Source: Intestinibaculum porci
Lineage (GTDB): Bacteria > Bacillota_I > Bacilli_A > Erysipelotrichales > Coprobacillaceae
NCBI RefSeq assembly: GCF_003925875.1
Contig: NZ_AP019309.1
Coordinates: forward strand, 1,984,001-2,048,000
DNA length: 64,000 bases
Direction: 5' to 3'
Positions 15,754 to 25,279 of the stretch are shown here, in pieces. The notes under the pieces were generated by a model, which had not been told where the DNA came from, made no database searches, and saw nothing but the letters and a program-made list of their open reading frames with translations. How positions within the stretch are numbered: the first letter of the stretch is position 1; each line of letters starts with the position of its first letter. The position numbers were made by a program, and so were the translations under genes.

Positions 15754-16590
15754 TTAGAGACAACGTCTCATTTGACGATCAAGTTTATGATATGTTTCAT
15801 AATCTAACTCAGGACATTTTCTTGTCACGTATTTGTAGATTGTCTGGGCATCTTTTCCTAAGGCTAATAAACGGAAGACATGATGCGTTACACTTCTGAC
15901 ATAGTAATCATTACGCTGAGATAATTGACGATAAGTATTCATGAAGTCTAAATAAGGCTGAGACGCATAAAAGCCATAACGCCTATAATCATGGAATAAG
16001 GATTGATTAACATCATCTGACTGATTATAAAGATAGAATTCATGAGGAATAGTGCTCACATAATGATCTTCTTCAAAGTGGACATAGTCTTCATCAGGAT
16101 CAACATTCTTAATCAGAATACGTAAGTCATGACTATTAATACGGACTTTATCAGCCATTACATTGATTAAAGCATCAATAGAAATATCTTCGTAAAGTAA
16201 TGAGACATATTCCAGCATTGATAAACAATAAGCAGATAACTCTCTTTGGGTTTTCAGCCCTTCATCAACGGCGGCTAAGCGTTCTAATAAATCCTGTGAG
16301 ATATAAAGATCCTCATTGATCGTGATATAGCCTAAATGGACAAAATGATGTAAAGCATACACTTCCCGTCCTTTGAGTTTTGTATCCCCTCTTGCAATTT
16401 TATCAAGTGCGGTAATCGCTAAATCTGGTAAGACGAGATAAGCCTTCATAAAGAAGTCATACTGAATTAATAATGTTAAACAGTCATCAAGAGAAGCCTG
16501 ATTCAGGATTTTATGGATTAATCTGTTTTGCGCTTTTTCATCTAACTGCTTGAGGACATCTTTTAATGTTGGGACAATGGTAATGTTCAT
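15754..16590 (-). CDS. Hypothetical cytoplasmic protein (278 aa)
   Basis: I do not recognise the family. The protein is soluble, mostly helical by composition, Tyr/His/Asp-rich, with no signal peptide. I place the start at ATG 16590 (MNITIVPTLKDVL) because a strong GAGGAGG lies just upstream; the longer frame to 16653 overlaps the end of the diguanylate cyclase gene and lacks a binding site. It follows that gene by 16 nt, so they are probably co-transcribed, suggesting a link with cyclic-di-GMP signalling. That link is inference. Confidence 0.6.
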   Translation of the reverse strand: MNITIVPTLKDVLKQLDEKAQNRLIHKILNQASLDDCLTLLIQYDFFMKAYLVLPDLAITALDKIARGDTKLKGREVYALHHFVHLGYITINEDLYISQDLLERLAAVDEGLKTQRELSAYCLSMLEYVSLLYEDISIDALINVMADKVRINSHDLRILIKNVDPDEDYVHFEEDHYVSTIPHEFYLYNQSDDVNQSLFHDYRRYGFYASQPYLDFMNTYRQLSQRNDYYVRSVTHHVFRLLALGKDAQTIYKYVTRKCPELDYETYHKLDRQMRRCL

Positions 16591-16606
16591 AAAAATTCCT
16601 CCTCGT

Positions 16607-18256
16607 CTATCTGGCGCGATGATGCTGCTGCTTAAAGATATACATATTGGCATCCGCCTGTGCGCGCGCCTGTTCTGGTGTTATACCTTCTTTGCCTTTT
16701 GCAATCCCATAAGATAAGGAAAGTGTAAAAGGAAAGAGCTGTTTCTGATTATAAGTATCAATCATCTCTATCATTTTTGCAAGAGCGTCGCTCATATCCT
16801 TTTCATGATAGAAGGCCATAATGAATTCATCACCGCCCCAGCGGCCACAAAAGCCATACGTTCGATCAACGGATTCACTAATAATGTGGGCCATCATCTT
16901 TAATAACCGATCACCCATTTCATGACCATAACGATCATTGGCCTTTTTCAAATAATCGACGTCCAAGAAGACAATAGCATAGCCCTGCGTTAACTTTTTC
17001 ATTAATTTTTCACAAAACTGACGGTTAGGAATACCCGTTAAAGAATCAATATATGCAAAATGTTCTAACTGCTTCTTTTCTACCTGCGCCATTACTAAGT
17101 CAAGGAACTTTTCAGTATTGCCAATAGTAACTGCGATGAAAAAGATTATTAAAGCAATCGATGATAAATTAATACCCGCCATATTCGCGTAATGAATACG
17201 GCCTGGTAATACGCAGTCGGTCATTCCTAAAGCAACGTGGGTAATTATTAATACTGTTGAGAGGATCAGTACATTTGAATAAAAATGCTTTTGCTTGGTC
17301 TTTCGACGCTCGCTCGCGGCAACGATCAGCAATATGAGAAAAAGGAAAGCGGCGACGCAATAAATAAGCTGTTCATAATCAACGATGACATGCCCTGTAA
17401 GGATCGCCAAAAAATGTAAACCAATGATAAATAAGGCAAAAAACACAGCCGTTATGATATCTATTATATACATCTTCCCTTTTTGATGCAGCGTTGATAA
17501 ATAAAGAAACAACAAAACGACACCAATATAAAAAGTATAATATTCAATTTGAGCACAAAAGGCATAGTTTTGGAAAAAAATATAGAGTATCCTTTTTTCA
17601 GCTAATTGCCAAAGCGATGCTATAAAGACTAACAGACCTAATAAAAAGGTAGAAATCATCTCCCGCTTAGAAATGATGGCGCCAACGACGGATGTGCCCA
17701 TAATAGAAATACTTCCCATTAGGGTAAAGACAAAAATCAAGGTGACAAGACTATTGCCAATCAAGGGATACAGCCGTGCCCTTGTCACATTCATTAAACG
17801 AAAATATGTAAAATGACTCGATCGATCTTTTTCGACATGATGCGCATAAATTGTAATCGTCTTTCCGGCATCTGATGGTAAAAGCGGAATTGTAAAAAGC
17901 TGATTACCAATGATATGATGCGGATCCTTTAATGTAAGATTTTTTCCTTGGATAAGATGCTTACCAATCGCAATTTTCACAAGTGAATGTTTTTGGGTAA
18001 AGCATAACGCCACACGCTGTGCATTTTTGGGGATTGGTACACGATATATAAAGGTGTCTCCCCGTTTACCAAGAGGAATATCGGTCATCGTATAATTTTT
18101 CTGATGATGATTGTGAATCACCTGACAAGTCACTTTGGGATTAAGATTAACCGATGGTATTTGTCCAAACTTTGTGACATGAACGATCAGATTCTGGATG
18201 ATTAATATTAACATAACGCTGAAAAGAATCAGCTTATATTTTCTTTTTGTTTTCAT
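16607..18256 (-). CDS. Membrane diguanylate cyclase with 7TM sensor (GGDEF)
   Basis: About 549 aa. An N-terminal TM helix is followed by an extracytoplasmic beta-rich region (about 30-170) and seven TM helices (about 175-385), the 7TMR-DISM layout. The C-terminal GGDEF domain has DSLTGIPNRQF, FLDVDYLKKANDRYGHE and the intact signature RWGGDEF, so it should make cyclic-di-GMP in response to an outside ligand. No RxxD inhibitory site is obvious. The start at ATG 18256 is preferred (GGAAG upstream) over 18280, which has no binding site. Confidence 0.85.
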   Translation of the reverse strand: MKTKRKYKLILFSVMLILIIQNLIVHVTKFGQIPSVNLNPKVTCQVIHNHHQKNYTMTDIPLGKRGDTFIYRVPIPKNAQRVALCFTQKHSLVKIAIGKHLIQGKNLTLKDPHHIIGNQLFTIPLLPSDAGKTITIYAHHVEKDRSSHFTYFRLMNVTRARLYPLIGNSLVTLIFVFTLMGSISIMGTSVVGAIISKREMISTFLLGLLVFIASLWQLAEKRILYIFFQNYAFCAQIEYYTFYIGVVLLFLYLSTLHQKGKMYIIDIITAVFFALFIIGLHFLAILTGHVIVDYEQLIYCVAAFLFLILLIVAASERRKTKQKHFYSNVLILSTVLIITHVALGMTDCVLPGRIHYANMAGINLSSIALIIFFIAVTIGNTEKFLDLVMAQVEKKQLEHFAYIDSLTGIPNRQFCEKLMKKLTQGYAIVFLDVDYLKKANDRYGHEMGDRLLKMMAHIISESVDRTYGFCGRWGGDEFIMAFYHEKDMSDALAKMIEMIDTYNQKQLFPFTLSLSYGIAKGKEGITPEQARAQADANMYIFKQQHHRAR

Positions 18257-18316
18257 AAAATCACTACTTCCACATGTCATTATATCACAGTTTTTATGAT
18301 AAATGGCTATTATGTG

Positions 18317-18898
18317 TTACTTATGAAGATCTCTAAGCAGCTCATTTACTTTCCTGGCCGTTATCTTCCCTTTGATCTTACGAATATGTCGCTGCTCTTT
18401 ACGATACTTTTTCGAGTTTTTAGTCAGATGGCGATCCTTCATTGTTTGCGGGGGCTCGTAAGGGTTATTTTTGCGAAAAGCATCATGCGAGATAATGTAC
18501 TGCAAATAATCGATGATACTCTCTTTATGAACATGCTGACGATGATAATCTTTGATCTTTGTGGCTTCATCAAAATCGGTTGCAAATTCATTATGATGAT
18601 AAAGACTCAGCTTACGATCACTGGCATAAAGTTTCCAGCGGCTATACCTTGTCATTACATCAATTGTGCCATCTTGATTGTTAAAGTGAAAAGAGAGGTG
18701 ATAATCATTAACAAAATCATCAATATTTTGACGATCCTGATGGTAATAAGCCATCACCGCTGCGCAATAAGGGCAGTAATGATAATGTTCTTTTAACGCT
18801 TCTGCTTCTATAAAGAAAAACGTCTGATGATTGATTTCTTTGACCTTTTCACACTGTGACGTGTGAAAGATCTTTTTCTCTATGTCTCCGATATACAT
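18317..18898 (-). CDS. Hypothetical protein with CPYC motif (193 aa)
   Basis: Unrecognised. It starts MYIGDIEKKIFHTSQC after a strong AAAGGGGGCAG. A pair of cysteines in YHYCPYCAAVMAYY plus the earlier Cys/His (HTSQCEKV) could bind a metal ion. The C-terminus is very basic (KKYRKEQRHIRKIKGKITARK), suggesting nucleic-acid contact. It lies downstream of the Shango-like operon but is separated from it by a strong terminator. Confidence 0.55.
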   Translation of the reverse strand: MYIGDIEKKIFHTSQCEKVKEINHQTFFFIEAEALKEHYHYCPYCAAVMAYYHQDRQNIDDFVNDYHLSFHFNNQDGTIDVMTRYSRWKLYASDRKLSLYHHNEFATDFDEATKIKDYHRQHVHKESIIDYLQYIISHDAFRKNNPYEPPQTMKDRHLTKNSKKYRKEQRHIRKIKGKITARKVNELLRDLHK

Positions 18899-18963
18899 AA
18901 ACTGCCCCCTTTTATTTATTGTACACCATAAAAAGCGCAAACCCGTAAAAAAACAGACACCTC

Positions 18964-19008
18964 AAAAAAAGACTTATCAAGGCTAGTTAACAGCCTTGTA
19001 TAAGTCTT
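18964..19008 (-). terminator. Strong terminator of the defence operon
   Basis: On the minus strand AAGACTTAT..CAAGGCT pairs with AGCCTTG.ATAAGTCTT, followed by seven T. The stem includes the helicase stop codon. Confidence 0.9.
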
Positions 19009-21262
19009 GTGGATAATCATCTTCTACCTGATCTTTTTCTAAATACAATACCTCTTTGACATATTGGATCATTTGCTTAACATCTAAGACGCCATAGGCA
19101 AAACCTTTCTTGACGAGTTCATCAGGTAAATAGCGATCATATTTATCAAAGATGGGAACTTCTTTCTCATAGACCAAATCTAACGGATCAAATTCCTTGC
19201 AGGCCTCTTCATAGAGAATCTGATAAAATTCTTTCATTGAAACGTCCATTGTAAAAGTTATAAAGTATGGCCGGGAAGAGGATAACTTACGTAAATGGAG
19301 ACGCTCCCCGCATTTTAATTTAAGGAAACGCTCTAACGCTAAAAAGGCATAAGTGCCAAGCCATGGGAATAAACAGTACATCTTCTTACCCAATGGAATC
19401 AAGCTTTGAGCAAGTAATTCCCCATTACGCGCGGTTTCCCTCGCCTGTTTTAAACGGACGACCGCATTAGGACGCAAGTAACGATAAGAGGTATCTTCTA
19501 ATAAGACCTGTTTCATTCTTAAAAGAATCCTCGTATGAATATCGCCAGGCACATCGCCAAAGTAAGCAGGAATCTTCCCTTTGACCACATGAACATAGAC
19601 ATGATGATGTTCATGATCCACATCATCGACGACCCAGACCCGGCCGGCAATGGCAATCTTTTCACCAATTGGCGGGGGTTTGACGATCGTTCCTAACTCT
19701 TTTGAATCAGCGTGGACGCTGTATTCAACATTTTCCTGAAAGACGGCATAAAACTTATAACTATTGACCACGCGTTCTCCCGCTAAGCCAACCATTAACT
19801 GCTTATGTTCATCCATTTCGATCATATCGGTCTCTAATAAGTGCCGTAATAACACTTTATAGTCTTCCTGACTGATATTATGAAACGGCGCTAAGGTTAA
19901 GATGCGTCTTGCTAAATCACGCGGAGTTAATGGGCCTGATGAAGCGAGTTCGCTCATCGTCTGATGGAAAAGCAAACTAAAAGGCATGCGATCTAAACGC
20001 GGCGGTTCGACCCAGCGCTCTTCGATATAAAGCTGTACTAAGGCGATACCTTGAATGAGCGTCCAGGGCACTTTTTCCGGCAGCATGGCCCGGGTTTCGG
20101 GATATTCTTCTTGCATCACAAACCACATTTCACTTGGGCTGCCGCGCCTTCCGGTACGGCCCATGCGCTGCAAAAAGCCAGAGACCGTAAAGGGGGCATC
20201 AATCTGAAAGGCGCGCTCTAAGCGACCAATATCAATGCCTAATTCGAGCGTCGCGGTGGCACAGGTGGTCATATAGGTATCTTCATCTTTCATCGCCTCT
20301 TCGGCGCTTTCGCGATAAGATGTCGATAAGTTGCCATGATGAATGAGAAAACGATCGGGTTCATGTTTGTATTCACAATACAAGCGTAAACTCTGACAAA
20401 CGGCTTCGCACTCTTCGCGGCTATTAGTAAAGACCAAACACTTTTTCCCGCGGGTATGTTCAAAGATATAGGCCATCGCATCGTTAGCGTTGCGAGGCGC
20501 CTGATCGGTGGGTGCTTCAAGCGGTAAAGCTTCGACTTCTTGGCCTTTCGCCGCCTGATCCCCTTCTTTATAAAAATGTTCCATCGATAAACGCCAGCGG
20601 GTTTTCTCACCTTGGATTTTAGGAATCTGGGTTTTTCGATCAGTATTTTGCGCTAAGAAGGCCGCCGCTAATTCCGGCTGACCAATGGTCGCCGATAAGC
20701 CGATGCGGCGCGGATTGACACCAGCTAAACGCGATAAGCGTTCTAATAAACAAAACGTCTGACCGCCGCGATCACCGCGAAGCAAGCTATGAATTTCATC
20801 GATGACAATAAAGCGCAGATCCCCAAAGAGATGAGGAATCTCCATATGTTTCTTTAGCACTAACGCTTCTAAAGATTCCGGGGTGATCTGTAAGACTCCT
20901 GCCGGATGTTTAAGCAGTTTCCGCTTTTTACTCGATGAGGCATCCCCATGCCATTTGGTGACGGGAATATGGGCTTCCTCGCAAAGTTCATCTAATCGCT
21001 CAAACTGATCATTTATTAAGGCTTTTAAAGGGGCAATATAAAGCACGCCGACAGAAGATGGCGGATCTTCTTCCATTAAAGTTAAAATCGGAAAGAAAGC
21101 CGCTTCGGTTTTACCGGAAGCGGTGCCGGCACAAAGTAAGACATGATCATCAGTATTGAAGATGGCCTCCCCGGCCGCCACCTGAATGCCGCGTAAATTT
21201 TCCCAGTCATGGCTATAAATATAATCTTGAATAAAAGGCGCATAGCGCTCAAATACATTCAT
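18983..21262 (-). CDS. sngC: SngC-like DEAD/DEAH-box helicase of Shango defence system
   Basis: This 759-aa superfamily 2 helicase has Walker A AGTASGKT (45-52), a VIDEIHSLLRGDRG motif II, GLSATIG (motif III), TATLELGIDIGR (motif V) and QRMGRTGRRG (motif VI), resembling the Lhr/Ski2-type core. A long C-terminal region is specific to its subfamily. It is the last of three tightly spaced genes (12 nt after the ATPase). The combination TerB-domain protein, P-loop ATPase, DEAD helicase matches the Shango anti-phage system (SngA, SngB, SngC). All helicase motifs look intact. The mechanism of defence is not established by this sequence. Confidence 0.8.
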   Translation of the reverse strand: MNVFERYAPFIQDYIYSHDWENLRGIQVAAGEAIFNTDDHVLLCAGTASGKTEAAFFPILTLMEEDPPSSVGVLYIAPLKALINDQFERLDELCEEAHIPVTKWHGDASSSKKRKLLKHPAGVLQITPESLEALVLKKHMEIPHLFGDLRFIVIDEIHSLLRGDRGGQTFCLLERLSRLAGVNPRRIGLSATIGQPELAAAFLAQNTDRKTQIPKIQGEKTRWRLSMEHFYKEGDQAAKGQEVEALPLEAPTDQAPRNANDAMAYIFEHTRGKKCLVFTNSREECEAVCQSLRLYCEYKHEPDRFLIHHGNLSTSYRESAEEAMKDEDTYMTTCATATLELGIDIGRLERAFQIDAPFTVSGFLQRMGRTGRRGSPSEMWFVMQEEYPETRAMLPEKVPWTLIQGIALVQLYIEERWVEPPRLDRMPFSLLFHQTMSELASSGPLTPRDLARRILTLAPFHNISQEDYKVLLRHLLETDMIEMDEHKQLMVGLAGERVVNSYKFYAVFQENVEYSVHADSKELGTIVKPPPIGEKIAIAGRVWVVDDVDHEHHHVYVHVVKGKIPAYFGDVPGDIHTRILLRMKQVLLEDTSYRYLRPNAVVRLKQARETARNGELLAQSLIPLGKKMYCLFPWLGTYAFLALERFLKLKCGERLHLRKLSSSRPYFITFTMDVSMKEFYQILYEEACKEFDPLDLVYEKEVPIFDKYDRYLPDELVKKGFAYGVLDVKQMIQYVKEVLYLEKDQVEDDYPQDLYKAVN

Positions 21263-21273
21263 CGAAAGCCCCC

Positions 21274-22587
21274 TTATAAGGTAAATTCCGCAAAGTCATC
21301 ATCCTCTTTTGTTTTGTCTTCATCGACAAATAAGGCATGTTCTTCAATAAGGCTTTGAAGGGTCATCTCAGGATGCTGATAAAGAATATCTAACAGTTCA
21401 ATAAAATCTCGAATCACTTCACGTGGGGTAATATTGGTATCGGCGCCAATGCGAGAATATTCTACCTGAATAAAAGCGGCTAAGTCTTTTTCATCAAGCT
21501 TGCATGTATATTTATAGAGACTTTCATGCATCGCTTTGAGTTTTTCCGTTAACACTAACATTTCTTCGGCTTTTAAAGGATCCAGATGAATGACCGGTGC
21601 TAACATATCACGCGCCCCTTCTTTCGAAAACTTACCCGCAGCTAAACGCGAACGCAGAGCTTCATAAGAATAAACACCGCGACGCTGATCTTCAATGGCC
21701 TGCGGGGTGCCGCACATAATAATGCCTAAATACTTGGCTTTCCCCTGCAAAGTATCATTATACATCGTCAGAATCTTTTCATAGTTATACTGACGAGTGA
21801 TACTATTAGGGATCTTATAAATATTGACGAGTTCATCGATCATCATCATGAGTCCGCTATAGCCTGCCTGTCTAAAGAAATAAGCGAATAACTTGATATA
21901 TTCATACCAGTCATCATCAGTAATAATGATATTGACCCCTAATTCTCTTTTGGCCTGCGTTTTCGTTGTATATTCCCCGCGGAACCATTTGATCACTTTG
22001 CCTTTGGTGTCATCATCTTCATCGACAAAGGACTGATAATACATCGTTAACAGGCGCGCAAAATCAAAGCCATGAACGAGTTCATTTAAACTGTTAATGA
22101 CTTCATGAATGCGTTTTTCGACTTCTTTAGAGAAATCACGATGATCATAATCAATCCCGCTTTGGACGACTTCACTGCGGACATTGTTAATCCATTTATC
22201 TAGAATCAAGGTTAAGGCTCCGCCTTCGGGCCTTGTTTTAGTGGATAAGTTACGAATTAATTCTTTATAGGTGGCTAACCCTTGCCCTTTGGTCCCTTGT
22301 AATCGTCTTTCTGGTGATAAATCTCCATCGACAACGATAAAGCCGCGATCCATCACGTAGTTACGAATAGTCTGTAAAAGGAAGGACTTCCCGGCGCCAT
22401 AGCGTCCTTCAATAAAGCGAAATGTTGCCCCGCCTTCAGAGATAATATCCACATCATGAAGCAGCGCTTCGATTTCCTGGCGACGGCCAACAGCGATATA
22501 AGACAAGCCAATCCGCGGGACAACCCCGCCTTTTAGTGAATTGAGGACCGCCTGAGCGATTCTTTTGGGAATACGTTTTTCTGCCAT
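21274..22587 (-). CDS. sngB: SngB-like P-loop ATPase of Shango defence system
   Basis: About 437 aa. It shows the DUF2791/BrxD-like ATPase pattern: FIEGRYGAGKSFLLQ (Walker A, about 60-74), DGDLSPERRLQG, MMMIDELVNIYK (Walker B) and a sensor region CGTPQAIEDQRRGVYSYEALRSRL with an arginine finger candidate. The C-terminus is helical and acidic. Related ATPases act in BREX-type and Shango-type phage defence, always beside a helicase. It sits between the TerB-domain gene (16 nt) and the helicase gene. Start ATG 22587 is chosen from the GGAAG spacing; ATG 22593 is possible. Confidence 0.8.
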   Translation of the reverse strand: MAEKRIPKRIAQAVLNSLKGGVVPRIGLSYIAVGRRQEIEALLHDVDIISEGGATFRFIEGRYGAGKSFLLQTIRNYVMDRGFIVVDGDLSPERRLQGTKGQGLATYKELIRNLSTKTRPEGGALTLILDKWINNVRSEVVQSGIDYDHRDFSKEVEKRIHEVINSLNELVHGFDFARLLTMYYQSFVDEDDDTKGKVIKWFRGEYTTKTQAKRELGVNIIITDDDWYEYIKLFAYFFRQAGYSGLMMMIDELVNIYKIPNSITRQYNYEKILTMYNDTLQGKAKYLGIIMCGTPQAIEDQRRGVYSYEALRSRLAAGKFSKEGARDMLAPVIHLDPLKAEEMLVLTEKLKAMHESLYKYTCKLDEKDLAAFIQVEYSRIGADTNITPREVIRDFIELLDILYQHPEMTLQSLIEEHALFVDEDKTKEDDDFAEFTL

Positions 22588-22602
22588 GTACATCTTCCTT
22601 TC

Positions 22603-25218
22603 TTATGTATGCAAATAATCTTCAAGATCTTCTAAGTAATCTTCCACAACCATCGGCTGGTCATCTTCAAATGTGATGACATTATCACCAATCTCATCAA
22701 AGAGACTTTCATTGATCTCTTCCGCTAAAACGGAAGCCATCAAATGATGGGTTTTTAAATAGTCAGAGGCATCCTGCCCTTTCATTAACATTGTCAGGAA
22801 AGTAAAAGCCTCTTTACTTAAATGTGTTGGATTGTCAAATGATGCCTCATTTATCTCATCAGCTAGTAAATCTTCTTCATCTTCAATTGATAAGGCCCTC
22901 TCTTCTTCGGTTAACAGCTTTTCCGTTGTTATATGGGCATCTTCACGAATCTGCTCAAGCGCACTAAAATCAATGGCAATGGGTTTTGATTGAATGACTG
23001 CTTTGGTTTCCTTGGACGGTTTATAAGATGCTAATACCTCTTGAATCATAGAGATCAGCTTTGCTGGTAATTTGCCTTCTTTTAACGGTTTTCCGCGATG
23101 ATAGATCTTACGTGCCTGATTGTCAATTTCTCTTATTACCGCTGATAGCTTATTCACTTTTATTTTCTGTCTGACAAGGATGGCAAAATCGTCGTCATCA
23201 GACTCGTGATAACACGCTTTTAATAAAGGATCAAGAACAATCTCATTCTCTTTGGCATAGTCCTGGGCAAAAAAGAGCGGTGTGAACGGGGCCCGGCGGC
23301 TATAAGTGATGGTGATATAAGATAAATACGCTTCCGATGCTTGCAGCTTTTTAAGGCAAGTAAAAAGCAGATCCTGATAAAGTGTATCATGCCCTTTAAA
23401 AGCAACGCTGGTGAGATGGGCAACGCCATGGTCTTTCAAACGTTGTAAATAATCTTCTTTTGTATCTTCTTCATGAATATAATAGATCAAACTATCATCA
23501 CCAGAAAAATAAGTTTGGCGAATGTAAGCACACAGCTTTTCACGATAGGGCTCGCCTAATTGATGATAGAGAATATAGTTCATCGCCAAATGATCAGATA
23601 CTGTGGGATAGATCCGATATTTTATAATCAGCGGCTGAATCATCTCTATTTCCTGCATGCGCTCTTCTAACGTAAACAAATCAAGATCATTGCAGATTTC
23701 GCTGATATACATAACCCCATAGCCATAGCTAAACAAACGTTCATCATGATGCTTACGAAAGGCATCACGTAAATAGTAATATGTTAACCACTGCGCATAC
23801 GTGAAATAATCAATAGTGAAGGGAGATTTGAAATCCGCTTTGACGAGCTCAGGCATACGATGAGGCACATAATCCACTAACGCTTTGCCCACAAATAAGA
23901 AACGTTGCGCTCTGCTCATCCCTTTGCTTAAACGTAAAGCTTCTTCTAAGACGCGCGGCACAAAGACCCGCGGCATGCGAAAAGTGCGATCTTCTAGCGG
24001 ATAAACATACACATAATCTTCGCTCAGGAAATGATCAATCGCTGGTGCAAGCGCGCCATGCAGCATCTGATGCGCATGATAAGAGCGTATATCTTCCTGA
24101 ATCTCTTTGATGCAGGTTGTGAGTTTTTCCTGGTTGAGCACAAAGTGTGTGATGAAACACTGCCTCCCCTTGATTTGATAGCTTGTATTCTTTTCATAAT
24201 ACGTCTGATGATAGGGATGATTGATTGGCAAGTACAGACTGCCGGGAAAAAGCGTATACGCTTCTTCTTTCTCGGCAATACAGCTTTTCGCTAATGCTGG
24301 CTTGAGATACCAAAAGAGCATTTTATTATTGTTTAACACTTTCTGCGATAAGCCATATTTCACTAAGACGCCTTCATAAAGCTGATCGTCAGAGGTCTCT
24401 TTATAAAGGATCCCAAGATCACCATCTAAGATTTGTAAAGACCCTACACTGCCTGGATTATAGACCATCTTATAATCATGCACCAGGCGAATAAAATACA
24501 CATCTTTAAAAAAGTCTGCTAAGCTTTCTAAATGATCTAAAACATACATGTGATCTTTATTGATCAGACCATTGATGAGTTCACAGGCAAACAGCTTCGC
24601 ATAATTAAGATCACGCTGATGATACATTTCTTTCATAAAATTTGAACGCAAACGATAGTAAGTATCAATCTCATCATCATTCATTTCCTGTAAGGATTTA
24701 AAAGCGGATAACGGCGCTGCGACCTGTCTTCTGGGGCGATAGCTTTTCATCGCTCTGGCTTGATCAACAAAGTTTCGCGCTTCTGATTTGGACGTGGAAT
24801 ACATTGCATGCATCTGACTAATACGGCGATTTTTCATCACAGGCAGCTTCACATCATGATAGCCATCGATGATGGTTTCTTTCATCGCCATCGGCATCCC
24901 GCTTTGATGTGAATAAGGCGCATAAGCCTGCTTGATCAAAGCAATGATTTGTGATGAATCAGCGCTCAAATCAATACCAACCCAATCCATAGAATGCATC
25001 TGATGGGGAGCAGTGCAAGGAGGCGTGCCAATGAGATGGCGCCCTTCTCCTTGGAGTTTGAGATCAAAGTATTCATGATTCCCTACCTTCATAAGTAAAC
25101 CTAGCCAATGATGTTCTGGTGATAAAAAAACACCATAAGAAGGAAAACGAGGGAGTTCATAACTAATGGTGCCATGTAAGGTCTTTTCAATATATGTGAT
25201 GATATGATCGATTGTCAT
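22603..25218 (-). CDS. sngA: SngA-like TerB-domain protein of Shango defence system
   Basis: This 871-aa protein is the first gene of the operon. The N-terminal ~120 residues are of unknown fold (WVGIDLSADSSQIIALIKQ). A TerB-N-like region occupies roughly 140-420 (RNFVDQARAMKSYRPRR, then YYRLRSNFMKEMYHQRDLNYAKLFACELINGL). A long helical middle follows, and the C-terminal ~75 residues match TerB-C (HLMASVLAEEINESLFDEIG, then VEDYLEDLEDYLHT). TerB-N/TerB-C proteins next to such ATPases and helicases were proposed as a DNA-processing stress system and are known as Shango SngA. No truncation is seen. Assignment is by architecture. Confidence 0.78.
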   Translation of the reverse strand: MTIDHIITYIEKTLHGTISYELPRFPSYGVFLSPEHHWLGLLMKVGNHEYFDLKLQGEGRHLIGTPPCTAPHQMHSMDWVGIDLSADSSQIIALIKQAYAPYSHQSGMPMAMKETIIDGYHDVKLPVMKNRRISQMHAMYSTSKSEARNFVDQARAMKSYRPRRQVAAPLSAFKSLQEMNDDEIDTYYRLRSNFMKEMYHQRDLNYAKLFACELINGLINKDHMYVLDHLESLADFFKDVYFIRLVHDYKMVYNPGSVGSLQILDGDLGILYKETSDDQLYEGVLVKYGLSQKVLNNNKMLFWYLKPALAKSCIAEKEEAYTLFPGSLYLPINHPYHQTYYEKNTSYQIKGRQCFITHFVLNQEKLTTCIKEIQEDIRSYHAHQMLHGALAPAIDHFLSEDYVYVYPLEDRTFRMPRVFVPRVLEEALRLSKGMSRAQRFLFVGKALVDYVPHRMPELVKADFKSPFTIDYFTYAQWLTYYYLRDAFRKHHDERLFSYGYGVMYISEICNDLDLFTLEERMQEIEMIQPLIIKYRIYPTVSDHLAMNYILYHQLGEPYREKLCAYIRQTYFSGDDSLIYYIHEEDTKEDYLQRLKDHGVAHLTSVAFKGHDTLYQDLLFTCLKKLQASEAYLSYITITYSRRAPFTPLFFAQDYAKENEIVLDPLLKACYHESDDDDFAILVRQKIKVNKLSAVIREIDNQARKIYHRGKPLKEGKLPAKLISMIQEVLASYKPSKETKAVIQSKPIAIDFSALEQIREDAHITTEKLLTEEERALSIEDEEDLLADEINEASFDNPTHLSKEAFTFLTMLMKGQDASDYLKTHHLMASVLAEEINESLFDEIGDNVITFEDDQPMVVEDYLEDLEDYLHT

Positions 25219-25241
25219 AGGACCCCTCCTTCGTTTTTTTC

Positions 25242-25270
25242 ATTATAGCACAAAAAAGAGGACCATTGAA
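25242..25270 (-). promoter_or_regulatory. Promoter of the Shango-like operon
   Basis: On the minus strand a TATAAT box (25242-25247) lies 23 nt before the sngA-like start. A weak TTCAAT -35 is 17 nt further up, inside the terminator hairpin of the upstream symporter gene. GGAGGGG just before the start is a strong ribosome binding site. Confidence 0.6.
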
Positions 25271-25278
25271 TGTCCTCT
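25252..25278 (-). terminator. Terminator of symporter gene
   Basis: A 7-bp stem AGAGGAC / GTCCTCT is followed by six T on the minus strand, directly after the symporter stop codon. Confidence 0.88.
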
Positions 25279-25279
25279 C

